Under the pieces are notes generated by a model that worked only from the letters and a program-made list of their open reading frames with translations, did no database searches and had not been told where the DNA came from. Shown piece by piece: positions 46,789-53,975 of a DNA stretch of 64,000 nt. The position numbers and the translations under genes were made by a program. How positions within the stretch are numbered: position 1 is the first letter of the stretch; the number at the start of each line of letters is the position of its first letter. The stretch comes from Peribacillus sp. Bi96 (lineage in GTDB: Bacteria > Bacillota > Bacilli > Bacillales > DSM-1321), in the NCBI RefSeq assembly GCF_918698115.1, contig NZ_CAKKLV010000021.1, positions 22,829 to 86,828 of the forward strand, in the 5' to 3' direction.

Positions 46789-47509
46789 ACTCCCCGTTAT
46801 GGAAATCTTTGGCCCGACCATCCAAGGTGAGGGAATGGTCATTGGTCAAAAAACCATGTTCGTTCGGACGGCCGGCTGCGATTATTCGTGTGCCTGGTGT
46901 GATTCCGCATTTACTTGGGATGGCACCGGTAAGGAAGATACCGTCCAAATGACTGCTGAAGAAATATGGGATGAGCTGAAGCGAATTGGGGGTTCCGGTT
47001 TTTCCTTCGTGACGATATCAGGCGGAAACCCGGCTCTGCTGAAAAACCTAAACGGCTTGATAGCGATCTTACATGAAAATAAAATGAAAATAGGTGTCGA
47101 AACACAGGGGAGCCGATGGCAGGATTGGTTTCTCGATATTGATGAACTGACTATTTCACCTAAGCCGCCGAGCTCTAGAATGAACACGGACTTTACGGTG
47201 CTAGATCAAATCATATCGAACCTGGCTGATCGAAATCCCGATAATAATGTCTCGTTGAAGGTAGTCGTCTTTGATGATGAAGATTATCAGTATGCAAAAA
47301 AAGTACATGGCCGGTACCCGGATGTTCCTTTTTATCTGCAGGTCGGGAATGATGACAGCAGGACGGCGGATGATCAGCACCTAATTAGCGGACTATTGAA
47401 GAAATACGAAGAGTTAATTGATAAAGTGATAGCTGATGATGAATTGAATGATGTGAAAGTGCTGCCACAGTTGCATACCTATATATGGGGTAACAAGCGA
47501 GGCGTGTAA
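46781..47509 (+). CDS. queE: 7-carboxy-7-deazaguanine synthase QueE
   Basis: A 242-residue radical-SAM enzyme. The cluster motif GCDYSCAWCDSAF (CxxxCxxC) is near residues 32-40, preceded by EIFGPTIQGEGMVIGQ. It converts carboxytetrahydropterin to 7-carboxy-7-deazaguanine. The longest frame begins at 46700 inside queD; GTG 46781 with GGAG/GATGG upstream gives the normal N-terminus and an 8-nt overlap with queD. queF, often fourth in this operon, is absent here. Confidence 0.95.
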   Translation: MSKLPVMEIFGPTIQGEGMVIGQKTMFVRTAGCDYSCAWCDSAFTWDGTGKEDTVQMTAEEIWDELKRIGGSGFSFVTISGGNPALLKNLNGLIAILHENKMKIGVETQGSRWQDWFLDIDELTISPKPPSSRMNTDFTVLDQIISNLADRNPDNNVSLKVVVFDDEDYQYAKKVHGRYPDVPFYLQVGNDDSRTADDQHLISGLLKKYEELIDKVIADDELNDVKVLPQLHTYIWGNKRGV

Positions 47510-47524
47510 AGAAAAGAGAGCAGG

Positions 47525-47556
47525 AGGCAGTGTGATGCGTAATCACGCTGCCTTTT
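47525..47556 (+). terminator. Terminator after queE
   Basis: AGGCAGTGTGAT and ATCACGCTGCCT pair with one G-T wobble, then TTT. Confidence 0.8.
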
Positions 47557-47572
47557 ACATGAGGAAAGCTTA

Positions 47573-47920
47573 TTACAGCCTTTGAATGTGTGTAGCTTTG
47601 AAGGATGAAGTGTATTTAAGACCATACCCAAATAAGCGATCCATTCCAATATGAGCGGTCCAAATTAAACCAATCATCATCAATGCATCCGACTTTAGAA
47701 AAACGGCTAGTAAGATCGTGAATATGGAGAGGGTATAAGTATGAAATAAGTTATAAACTTTTGCTCCAATCCGCTCATTGATCAGATAGGCCAGCATGGA
47801 AGCATCAGGTGACAAAATCAATAAAAGAAACATCCACCAGCTGAATTCATATGACGAATAGATGGAAATCGTAGCTAAAAGGACCATGAGTCCTTCAATA
47901 TGAAGGAATTTCTTTACCAT
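47573..47920 (-). CDS. DUF4260 membrane protein
   Basis: A 115-residue protein with three or four membrane helices and the family features LILSPDASMLAYLINERIGAKVYNLFHTY and WTAHIGMDRLFGYGLKY. Function unknown; members usually sit beside TetR regulators. GGGAGG precedes ATG 47920. A TetR-type operator lies 22-38 bp upstream of the start, and the tetR gene is upstream on the same strand. Confidence 0.85.
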   Translation of the reverse strand: MVKKFLHIEGLMVLLATISIYSSYEFSWWMFLLLILSPDASMLAYLINERIGAKVYNLFHTYTLSIFTILLAVFLKSDALMMIGLIWTAHIGMDRLFGYGLKYTSSFKATHIQRL

Positions 47921-47941
47921 TTAAAAACCTCCCAAATTTTA

Positions 47942-47958
47942 ATTGACCATTGGTTAAT
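47942..47958. promoter_or_regulatory. TetR operator before DUF4260 gene
   Basis: ATTGACCATTGGTTAAT is a near-perfect dyad (TTGACCA/TGGTTAA) and is repeated with one central change before the tetR gene at 48561. Confidence 0.8.
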
Positions 47959-47972
47959 AATGTTCAAAAAAA

Positions 47973-48542
47973 TTATATGATGTTCTTCGTGATATTTTTA
48001 ACATGAAAATAAGCTAAACCTTTTACATCTTGATAAGATAGTTCAGAATTAATATAAAACGTTATGAATCCGTGAAGAGAAAGAAAAATGGACCATATTG
48101 ATGCAGGATTCAGTTTGTTGTCCGTTAGGTCCGTCAGGGACTGGATTAGCTTCTCGTATGTTTTATTAGAATCGAATTGAAGTAACTGCTGAATTTCTTT
48201 TTCCTTCGATAAAAACATGATGGAATAATGATTCTGTTGAGTTAAACCGAACTCTAAGAAACACAATAAAATCTTTTCCATTTTTTCAGAAGGGTCATTT
48301 TCCGACATGATGATATCATCGATTAAATGATTTAAAACGGAAAAATCCGTTTTCACCAAACTATAAAATATTTCTGCCTTATTTTTAAAATGATAATAAA
48401 TGGCTCCATGGCTGCAATCCAATGATTTAGCCAATTGCCTCATTGAGACATTCGAATACCCTACCGCTGCAAAAAGGTTTCTGGCTTCATTCAAGACCAT
48501 TTCCCTGGACAATTCTTTACCTGCTGATTTCCTTGGAGACAT
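47973..48542 (-). CDS. TetR-family transcriptional repressor
   Basis: A 189-residue regulator. The N-terminal HTH is complete (NEARNLFAAVGYSNVSMRQLAKSLDCSHGAIYYHFKNKAEIFYSL-type); the C-terminal helical domain is the ligand pocket. AAGGAGGTGA precedes ATG 48542, a perfect ribosome site. Matching dyads in front of itself and of the DUF4260 gene indicate autoregulation and control of that gene. Effector unknown. Confidence 0.92.
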   Translation of the reverse strand: MSPRKSAGKELSREMVLNEARNLFAAVGYSNVSMRQLAKSLDCSHGAIYYHFKNKAEIFYSLVKTDFSVLNHLIDDIIMSENDPSEKMEKILLCFLEFGLTQQNHYSIMFLSKEKEIQQLLQFDSNKTYEKLIQSLTDLTDNKLNPASIWSIFLSLHGFITFYINSELSYQDVKGLAYFHVKNITKNII

Positions 48543-48560
48543 CTTGTCACCTCCTTATTT

Positions 48561-48577
48561 ATTGACCACTGGTTAAT
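48561..48577. promoter_or_regulatory. TetR operator before tetR
   Basis: ATTGACCACTGGTTAAT-like dyad (48561-48577, last base C), the partner of the site at 47942; 19 bp upstream of the tetR start. Confidence 0.8.
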
Positions 48578-48653
48578 CGGAATGATAACTCACTGATTTT
48601 TAATTGTCAATTATTAGATCGAATTGTAAATGGCTGTTTATAAAGTTAAAAAT

Positions 48654-48851
48654 TCACCATTTAATGAAACGAAAATTCACGTAATCGTCAAACGGAGTTA
48701 ACCTGAATCCTGATTTATCGTTGAACCAGTAATATCCTTTTGTGGTATTGTAAGGGTATGCAATGGGCGTTGGGGGGATTATATAAGTGAAAAATAAATT
48801 CGGGATATTATCTTCAATTGTCATAGTCTTGACCGGGTATTTTCTATACAC
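48654..48851 (-). pseudogene. Possible C-terminal fragment of a lost protein
   Basis: The minus frame ends with aromatic-rich, protein-like text (PTPIAYPYNTTKGYYWFNDKSGF, about residues 27-49, then RLTPFDDYVNFRF). It has no ribosome site, and its upstream part is antisense to the small plus-strand gene at 48787. No family recognised; it may be chance. Confidence 0.2.
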
Positions 48852-48999
48852 TAAACCTTATAAAGATAAAACAAAACCTGTAGAAGACATTATTGAAGTG
48901 TATCCACCAGATCAAGTAATAACAAATGAAATGATAATCATAGAGGGTATTGATGAGGTCAATCCAGGTGATATCGACTTGAATGATGAAGAGGAGTAA
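48787..48999 (+). CDS. Small membrane-anchored acidic protein, unknown
   Basis: A 70-residue protein: an N-terminal helix (FGILSSIVIVLTGYFLY) that is a signal anchor, then an acidic outer part (VEDIIEVYPPDQVITNEMIIIEGIDEVNPGDIDLNDEEE spread over residues 32-70). GTG 48787 has GGGGGGAT nine nt upstream. No family recognised. Supported by ribosome site and amino-acid make-up only. Confidence 0.5.
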   Translation: MKNKFGILSSIVIVLTGYFLYTKPYKDKTKPVEDIIEVYPPDQVITNEMIIIEGIDEVNPGDIDLNDEEE

Positions 49000-49117
49000 A
49001 TTAAATTTACAAGAAAACAATATGAGCAAAATGAAAGGGGGGAAATAATTTTTACAGAAAAAGATCAGTGAAATCACCTACCTGTAATGAGTAAACTAAT
49101 GGAGGAGGCCGCAGTTA

Positions 49118-50089
49118 TTGATCGTTTCGGATAGTATCTATGGGAAACACATTGTAGAGGGAGTCCTGGAAGAGCTGATAGGGAGCAAACCGGTCCAAAG
49201 GTTGAAGGGGATACATCAAGGAGGGGCAAGTTATTTAGTTAATGAGAAGTGGAATGTCACACGATTTGAACATTCTATTGGTGTGATGCTTTTAATAAAG
49301 TCGCTTGGTGGGTCATTAGAGGAACAAATCGCAGGATTGCTGCATGACGTATCCCACACTGCATTTTCACATGTCATTGATTTTGCTCTGGATTGTAAGG
49401 ATGAAGATTATCATGAAAAAATTTTTGATCATGTCATTAAGGAATCCGAAATTCCACCTATACTGAAACTGTATGGATATAATTGTGAAGATATTTTTGA
49501 GTCAAAATGGGCATTGCTTGAACAGCCAGCACCTGAGTTATGTGCCGATCGGGTTGATTATACTCTCCGGGATATGTATCAATACGGACATATCACACTC
49601 GAATCCGTTCGTGACTTTCTAAGCCATTTAACCATCATAAACGGAAGGATGTATCTGGATAATATTGAATCGGCGGAATGGTTTGTGGAAACATATTACA
49701 GAGAAGTTATTGATTTTTTCATGGACCCACTTAATATATATGGCTATGGTATGTTGGCAAAGACCTTAAAACTGGCTTTGGATAAAAACCGAATCAGCCT
49801 TGATGACTTACTCGGTGAAGATGAAGAAGTCATGCTCTTGTTAAGCTCCACTGAAGACGATGAAGTGCAAAACCTGCTAAAACGGATTCATGGTAACGTA
49901 TTGGTGAAGGAGGATCAATGGGACTACGATATACACCTGAAAAATAAAGTACGCCTCATTGATCCTTCCGTTATTCATGGAACCCAATCAGTAAGAGCAT
50001 CCAGTTTATCGGAAAAAGTGAAGAACATGGGAATTGAAGCCAATAAAAAAGCTTCGAAGGGTGTGTATCTAAAAGTGATTTCCGGATGA
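49118..50089 (+). CDS. HD-domain phosphohydrolase
   Basis: A 323-residue protein of the HD superfamily. Metal ligands are seen in TRFEHSIGV, GLLHDVSHTAFSH (about residues 83-95) and APELCADRVDYTLRD. Related proteins act on nucleotides; the substrate here is unknown. TTG 49118 lies nine nt after GGAGGAGG. No partner gene is evident and no clear terminator was found after it. Confidence 0.88.
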   Translation: MIVSDSIYGKHIVEGVLEELIGSKPVQRLKGIHQGGASYLVNEKWNVTRFEHSIGVMLLIKSLGGSLEEQIAGLLHDVSHTAFSHVIDFALDCKDEDYHEKIFDHVIKESEIPPILKLYGYNCEDIFESKWALLEQPAPELCADRVDYTLRDMYQYGHITLESVRDFLSHLTIINGRMYLDNIESAEWFVETYYREVIDFFMDPLNIYGYGMLAKTLKLALDKNRISLDDLLGEDEEVMLLLSSTEDDEVQNLLKRIHGNVLVKEDQWDYDIHLKNKVRLIDPSVIHGTQSVRASSLSEKVKNMGIEANKKASKGVYLKVISG

Positions 50090-50233
50090 TTTTTCGCGAC
50101 AACCCATACGGAAAGTGAAAAACTCAAGGGTGACATTTCATCCTTAAATAATAATGATGCCTCGATGAGGATTACGATGACTTCAAACACCTCATTAGTT
50201 GGCATGACTATTTCTTGAGTATCCCTAACTTAA

Positions 50234-50701
50234 TTACCGATCAACAGATATTGGCGGCAAGGTCCGTCCAGTTTCAAGCAAGCTCTTCAGATTGCTTAGT
50301 ATGGCTGGCCATCCATTATTTAAGCCTTTAAAGGTATTGTCATCATCTACGAAATCTGTCTCCAATAGCTCCTCATGCTTAAGTACTAACTTCACGGTTG
50401 AATCATCCATTGGCTTTAATTCAAAGGTGACCCGAGTGGGATGGTCGCGTGGTGTTTCGTCTCCTGCCATGTTCCATGTAAATGAGAGTAAGTTAAATGG
50501 TTCACACTTTAGTATTTTACCATGATCAGTAATCCGCCCATCTTCAAGCAAATATTTAACGGTGGAGCCCTCTTGCCAGTCAGACTGGACTTGACAGCCA
50601 AAGTGGTATTTCTTCGTGACTTCACCACTCGTTAGAGCTTCCCAAAGCATCTCTGGTGTGGTGGCGATATAAATTGCATAGACAAACGATGTTTTTTTCA
50701 T
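50234..50701 (-). CDS. SRPBCC/AHSA1 domain protein
   Basis: A 155-residue START-like ligand-binding domain protein with AIYIATTPEMLWEALTSGEVTKKYHFG at the N-terminus and GWPAILSNLKSLLETG at the end. In many bacteria this subtype lies directly behind an ArsR-family gene; remnants of one precede it here. The frame is open to 50863, but GGGGAGGAA before ATG 50701 decides the start. Confidence 0.88.
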   Translation of the reverse strand: MKKTSFVYAIYIATTPEMLWEALTSGEVTKKYHFGCQVQSDWQEGSTVKYLLEDGRITDHGKILKCEPFNLLSFTWNMAGDETPRDHPTRVTFELKPMDDSTVKLVLKHEELLETDFVDDDNTFKGLNNGWPAILSNLKSLLETGRTLPPISVDR

Positions 50702-50863
50702 TTTTCTATTCCTCCCCGCGTTTATATCAGGACCCTGCTTTGGCACTTTGAAACCGCTTGTTTGGATATCAAGATCGTAACATAACTCTATCACTGATTG
50801 TCTGCTTTTCATATACAGCCGGTCAAGCAGTTTTCTGCGACAAAAATCGGCAAAAGCCTGCAT
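50702..50863 (-). pseudogene. Remnant of an ArsR-family regulator gene
   Basis: The frame upstream of the SRPBCC gene reads CRRKLLDRLYMKSRQSVIEL and CYDLDIQTSG, which matches the pattern of an ArsR winged-helix (RRxLLDRLxxxxGQTxxELCxxLDM). The recognition helix and wing are missing; it then runs into the ribosome site of the next gene. An internal deletion probably removed most of the regulator. The rest of 50864-51061 shows no gene. Confidence 0.5.
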
Positions 50864-51061
50864 GCAGGAATATCAGAGTCATAGTAGAAGTTTTCAGGGA
50901 TCATAGCTAAGTGCCAAGCTCTGGAAAGACGGGTAGTGTCTTAGCGAGTCTGCAAACGATCTCCGCAGATTCGTATCCTTCCCAGCGCCAGAAATCGGCG
51001 GTATGGAAACTTCTTGATTTCCCGTCATTTTCAAGCTACGATAAATTAGGAAAAAGAATAA

Positions 51062-51109
51062 TCCGCTCGGGCGGAAGAGGTTCTAGCTACCCTCTCAAAA
51101 AAACTAAGG
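51062..51109 (+). ncRNA. Second preQ1-I riboswitch, upstream of transporter gene
   Basis: Aptamer 51076-51109 is identical in its core to the copy before queC (AGAGGTTCTAGCTACCCTCT, then A-rich and CTAAGG). It also has a 5' hairpin, TCCGC/GCGGA with loop TCGG (51062-51075). Both copies keep the hairpin with altered sequence in the loop. Confidence 0.92.
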
Positions 51110-51111
51110 GG

Positions 51112-51143
51112 AACAGTGCTCTTTCTTAGGGTGCTGTTTTTTC
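51112..51143 (+). terminator. Riboswitch-controlled terminator before transporter gene
   Basis: AACAGTGCTCT-like arm pairs with AGGGTGCTGTT and is followed by six T residues, almost the same as the queC platform. Confidence 0.82.
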
Positions 51144-51163
51144 TGTATAAGGAGAATTAAGAA

Positions 51164-51706
51164 ATGTTAAGAATTTTATTGTATTTAGTATCCATCGTCA
51201 CCGCGAATGTGGTTACAGCCGCTTTTGCACCACTACATCTTGGTGTGTTCATCATTCCGATGGGTACATTGCTCATTGGTGGAACCTTCATCTTTCGAGA
51301 TCTAGTCCAAAATAAATTTGGCAGGACGAAGACCTATTTATGCATTGTTACGGCACTTATTTTATCTGCGTGTGTATCATTTTTATTAGGAGATACATTA
51401 TTGATTGTCTTTGCTTCCGCATTATCGTTCGTGGTGGCAGAAACAGCGGATACTGAAATTTATACTCGATTAAAGCTCCCGATGAGTTGGAGGGTGTTTT
51501 ACAGCGGGATTGTTGGAGGATTTTTCGATTCGGTGATATTTGTCGTGATTGGCCTTAGCCCACTTGGTGCCAATATATTGCCATGGGAAGCCGTACCCGC
51601 TGCGGTTATCGGCCAAATCATCGTTAAAACGGTCATTCAGTCAATCGGAGCCGTATTATTGGGACGAATCAACGTAGAGCTGGAGAAGCGTGTAGTCTCC
51701 GGTTGA
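51164..51706 (+). CDS. Putative queuosine-precursor transporter (VUT/YhhQ family)
   Basis: A 180-residue membrane protein with five or six helices. YhhQ/VUT-family features: SIVTANVVTAAFAPL, IIPMGTLLIGGTFIFRDLVQNKFGR and DTEIYTRLK. YhhQ of E. coli takes up preQ0/preQ1. The preQ1 riboswitch directly upstream supports the same role: salvage of the deazaguanine precursor. AAGGAGAA precedes ATG 51164. Followed by a small Cys-rich gene 22 bp later. Confidence 0.9.
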   Translation: MLRILLYLVSIVTANVVTAAFAPLHLGVFIIPMGTLLIGGTFIFRDLVQNKFGRTKTYLCIVTALILSACVSFLLGDTLLIVFASALSFVVAETADTEIYTRLKLPMSWRVFYSGIVGGFFDSVIFVVIGLSPLGANILPWEAVPAAVIGQIIVKTVIQSIGAVLLGRINVELEKRVVSG

Positions 51707-51728
51707 AATGCTAGGAGGGATGCACTCG

Positions 51729-51881
51729 ATGGATGGACCCAAAAAGGAAGAAGATAAATGCTATTGCCTCGAGGCCTTTCGTGAAAAATATGGTCCGCAT
51801 GTCCAAGGAGAATGCATGAAGCTTTCCTGCGCCAATTATCGGAAGCATAAAGGAATAGACGACAAAAAAGGACCAAAATAG
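51729..51881 (+). CDS. Small Cys-containing protein downstream of the preQ1 transporter
   Basis: A 50-residue soluble protein with four Cys: KCYCLEAF, GECMKLSC. It is charged and may bind a metal; no family recognised. AGGAGGGATG at 51714-51723 includes an in-frame ATG too close to the ribosome site; ATG 51729 fits better. It shares the riboswitch-controlled transcript, and its stop codon lies in the terminator. Confidence 0.65.
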   Translation: MDGPKKEEDKCYCLEAFREKYGPHVQGECMKLSCANYRKHKGIDDKKGPK

Positions 51882-51893
51882 GTCCTTTTTTTT
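51868..51893 (+). terminator. Terminator after the transporter operon
   Basis: AAAGGACC and GGTCCTTT pair across a six-base loop, then eight T residues. Array 2 starts 17 bp later. Confidence 0.92.
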
Positions 51894-51909
51894 GTGAATG
51901 GAGGAATTT

Positions 51910-52287
51910 ACGAGTAAAGAGCACAATTTCACGAGTAAAAGTGCCAAACTCACGAGTAAAGCGCACAATTTCACGAGTAAAGCGCACAATTTCACGAGTA
52001 AAGCGCACAATTTCACGAGTAAAAGTGCCAAACTCAAGAGTAAAGCGCACAAACTCAAGAGTAAAGCGCACAAACTCACGAGTAAAAGCGCCAAACTCAC
52101 GAGTAAAAGTGCCAAACTCACGAGTAAAAGCGCCAAACTCACGAGTAAAGCGCACAATTTCACGAGTAAAAGTGCCAAACTCACGAGTAAAGAGCACAAA
52201 CTCACGAGTAAAAGCGCCAAACTCACGAGTAAAGAGCACAAACTCAAGAGTAAAGCGCACAAACTCACGAGTAAAAGCGCCAAACTC
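51910..52287. repeat. Minisatellite array 2: 18 exact 21-bp units
   Basis: Units run with no insertion or deletion: 18 x 21 bp = 378 bp. Pattern ACGAGTAAA, then one of AGTGCC, AGCGCC, GCGCAC or GAGCAC, then CAAACTC or CAATTTC; three units have AAGAG for ACGAG. Since 21 is a multiple of three, four frames stay open by chance. The shared core AACTCACGAGTA / TTTCACGAGTA equals the reverse complement of array 1 (22002-22735), with different tails. It lies between the terminator of the transporter operon and the convergent padR gene. Confidence 0.95.
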
Positions 52288-52319
52288 ATACCAGAAAGCT
52301 TTTTTATATTGCTGTTTAT

Positions 52320-52640
52320 TCAGAATGCCTTTGCGCTTTTACGAACTAAATTTTCCAGGAAGTAAAAACAGCTTCGTTTCCGTTCTAGCTCGGTTTGTCC
52401 ACTTTCCGTAACATGATAATATTTCCTTCGACCTGACTCGGACTCTTTCCAATGGCCTTCGATGAATTCCTTTTTTTCTAACCGTTTGAGGGCTGGGTAG
52501 AGTGTGCCTTCACTTATTTCATATTTGCCCATGCTCATTTCCCTCAAAATCTTTGTCATTTCATATCCATATAGCTTTTTTTGTGACAGAAGAGAAAGCA
52601 AAAGGAGGTCAATGCTTCCCTTCATTAATTCTTTATCCAA
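52320..52640 (-). CDS. PadR-family transcriptional regulator
   Basis: A 106-residue PadR regulator: LMKGSIDLLLLSLLSQKKLYGYEMTKIL, EISEGTLYPALKRLEKKEFIEGHW and SGRRKYYHVTESGQ are the winged-helix parts. The C-terminus (ERKRSCFYFLENLVRKSAKAF) does not look like the usual family helix and comes within 35 bp of the repeat array, so the 3' end may have been rearranged. Frame extends to 52754; AAAGGAGG eight nt before TTG 52640 decides the start. Confidence 0.85.
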   Translation of the reverse strand: MDKELMKGSIDLLLLSLLSQKKLYGYEMTKILREMSMGKYEISEGTLYPALKRLEKKEFIEGHWKESESGRRKYYHVTESGQTELERKRSCFYFLENLVRKSAKAF

Positions 52641-52670
52641 ATAAAATCGCCTCCTTTTCATTTGTAAAGT

Positions 52671-52694
52671 GTAATACGAAGTACATCGTAACAC
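52671..52694. promoter_or_regulatory. Candidate PadR operator
   Basis: TACGA-AGTACA-TCGTA (52675-52690) is a perfect dyad, extended by GTGT and ACAC on either side. It lies 35 bp upstream of the padR start, where autoregulation is common. The rest of 52695-52949 shows no gene. Confidence 0.6.
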
Positions 52695-52949
52695 AAGGTG
52701 CATTTTACTTTTCTTTAAAAAAATGGTTAAATGACGATTGCTAAATGAAATCAATCATAGTAAAATGTGCTTCGGAACGGATGAGTTGTAACGAGTGTGG
52801 TAAGGATACTTATATACATGATTTAGCTGTTTTAATGAAAAAACGGAATAGGATAGAAAAAATCCCACTCAAGGGGTATTAATTGATTTTTTTATGAAAA
52901 TCATTTAGATTCTATTTATTAACAAGAGCAGAAAGAAGGTCCTAGATAG

Positions 52950-53696
52950 ATGAAAGTGAAAGCACCCGAGTCATTCACATACAAAGGTGGAAATAGAGCA
53001 GTTCTTTTACTTCACGGGTTTACCGGAAGTACAGGAGATATGAAAAAATTAGGGAAATACCTGAATGATCGTGACTATACTAGCCACGGACCTCTTTATA
53101 GAGGACATGGATTGTCAGGTGAGGAACTCATTCAGACAGGCCCAAAGGAATGGTGGGAAGATGTAGTCAATGGCTATCAATTCCTAAAGGATGAAGGCTA
53201 TGAGGAAATTGCTGTTGTAGGAATTTCTTTAGGAGGAGTTTTCTCATTAAAGGTAGGAATTGAGTTGCCTGTAACAGGAGTAGTTTCAATGTGTGCTCCG
53301 ACGCAAGGAAAAAGTATCGATCGACAAAAAAATCGTTTGCTCAATTATGCACAGGCCTATAAGAAGTTTGAGGGCAAAGATGCGGACCAAATTGCTGGCG
53401 AAGTGAAGTTATTGGAAGAAGAGCCTATGCCTTTTCTAAAAGATATGTTGAATATAATAAATGACACGGGTGAAAATTTAGATTTGATCACATCACCAAC
53501 TCTAGTGTTACAAGGACGCTTGGATGATCCCGACTATACGAACAGTGCTACTGCGATTTTCAATGAAGTCGATACGCAGCACAAACACTTGATATGGTAT
53601 GAAAAATCTGGTCATATCATCACATTAGGTAAAGAACGTGAGCAGGTTTACGAGGATGTATATAAGTTCTTAAATACACTGAATTGGTCGGAGTAA
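52950..53696 (+). CDS. est: Carboxylesterase, Est30/YvaK-like
   Basis: A 248-residue alpha/beta hydrolase very like Geobacillus Est30: RAVLLLHGFTGSTGDMKKLG, nucleophile elbow VVGISLGGVFSLK (Ser near residue 93), catalytic Asp in LQGRLDDPDYTNSA and His in EKSGHIITLGKE. It hydrolyses short-chain esters in the cytosol. GAAAGAAGGTCC lies before ATG 52950. In Bacillus this gene often adjoins rnr/smpB, which is not the case here. Monocistronic. Confidence 0.93.
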   Translation: MKVKAPESFTYKGGNRAVLLLHGFTGSTGDMKKLGKYLNDRDYTSHGPLYRGHGLSGEELIQTGPKEWWEDVVNGYQFLKDEGYEEIAVVGISLGGVFSLKVGIELPVTGVVSMCAPTQGKSIDRQKNRLLNYAQAYKKFEGKDADQIAGEVKLLEEEPMPFLKDMLNIINDTGENLDLITSPTLVLQGRLDDPDYTNSATAIFNEVDTQHKHLIWYEKSGHIITLGKEREQVYEDVYKFLNTLNWSE

Positions 53697-53760
53697 TAAG
53701 CGGATTTTCTTGAAGGTCATGAGAGAAGGCCTCCGGATATCATATTATCCCCTTTAAGTT

Positions 53761-53806
53761 GAAAGTGTAAAATGACTACATTTATATGTAGGCTTTACAC
53801 TTTTCT
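53761..53806 (+). terminator. Terminator after esterase gene
   Basis: GAAAGTGTAAA pairs with TTTACACTTTTC, and CTACAT with ATGTAG inside; T-rich 3' side. Confidence 0.85.
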
Positions 53807-53821
53807 TGAGGGGATTTTATT

Positions 53822-53975
53822 TTGGCTACAAAAGATAAAAACTCCGGGCAACCAATGCACTTAGTCTTTTTTAATGATCAATCAGATACACCGTTTATTC
53901 TGGTTCCTGGGTTGTTATTATTTTTTCGGAGTACCCTTATTCTTTACGTATTTATTTGTAGAAAAAGACCTTTAA
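53822..53975 (+). pseudogene. Small membrane protein gene with a T-run frameshift
   Basis: TTG 53822 follows AGGGGATTTTATT. The frame reads MATKDKNSGQPMHLVFFNDQ, then TPFILVPGLLLFF, and then loses its membrane pattern after the T6 run at 53921-53926. With one T fewer it reads GVPLFFTYLFVEKDL and stops at 53973-53975: a complete 50-residue one-helix protein. Either a sequence error, a real frameshift or a switchable run. Its end overlaps the convergent DUF421 gene by 24 bp. Confidence 0.5.

Noticed and set aside
50864..51058. Possible further riboswitch upstream of the second preQ1 element
   Set aside because: GC-rich segments are present but no conserved core of a known class could be found.
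51637..52411. Long repeat-coded proteins of 155-207 residues on both strands
   Set aside because: A 21-bp repeat without stop codons stays open in several frames; no ribosome site and no codon-position bias was seen.
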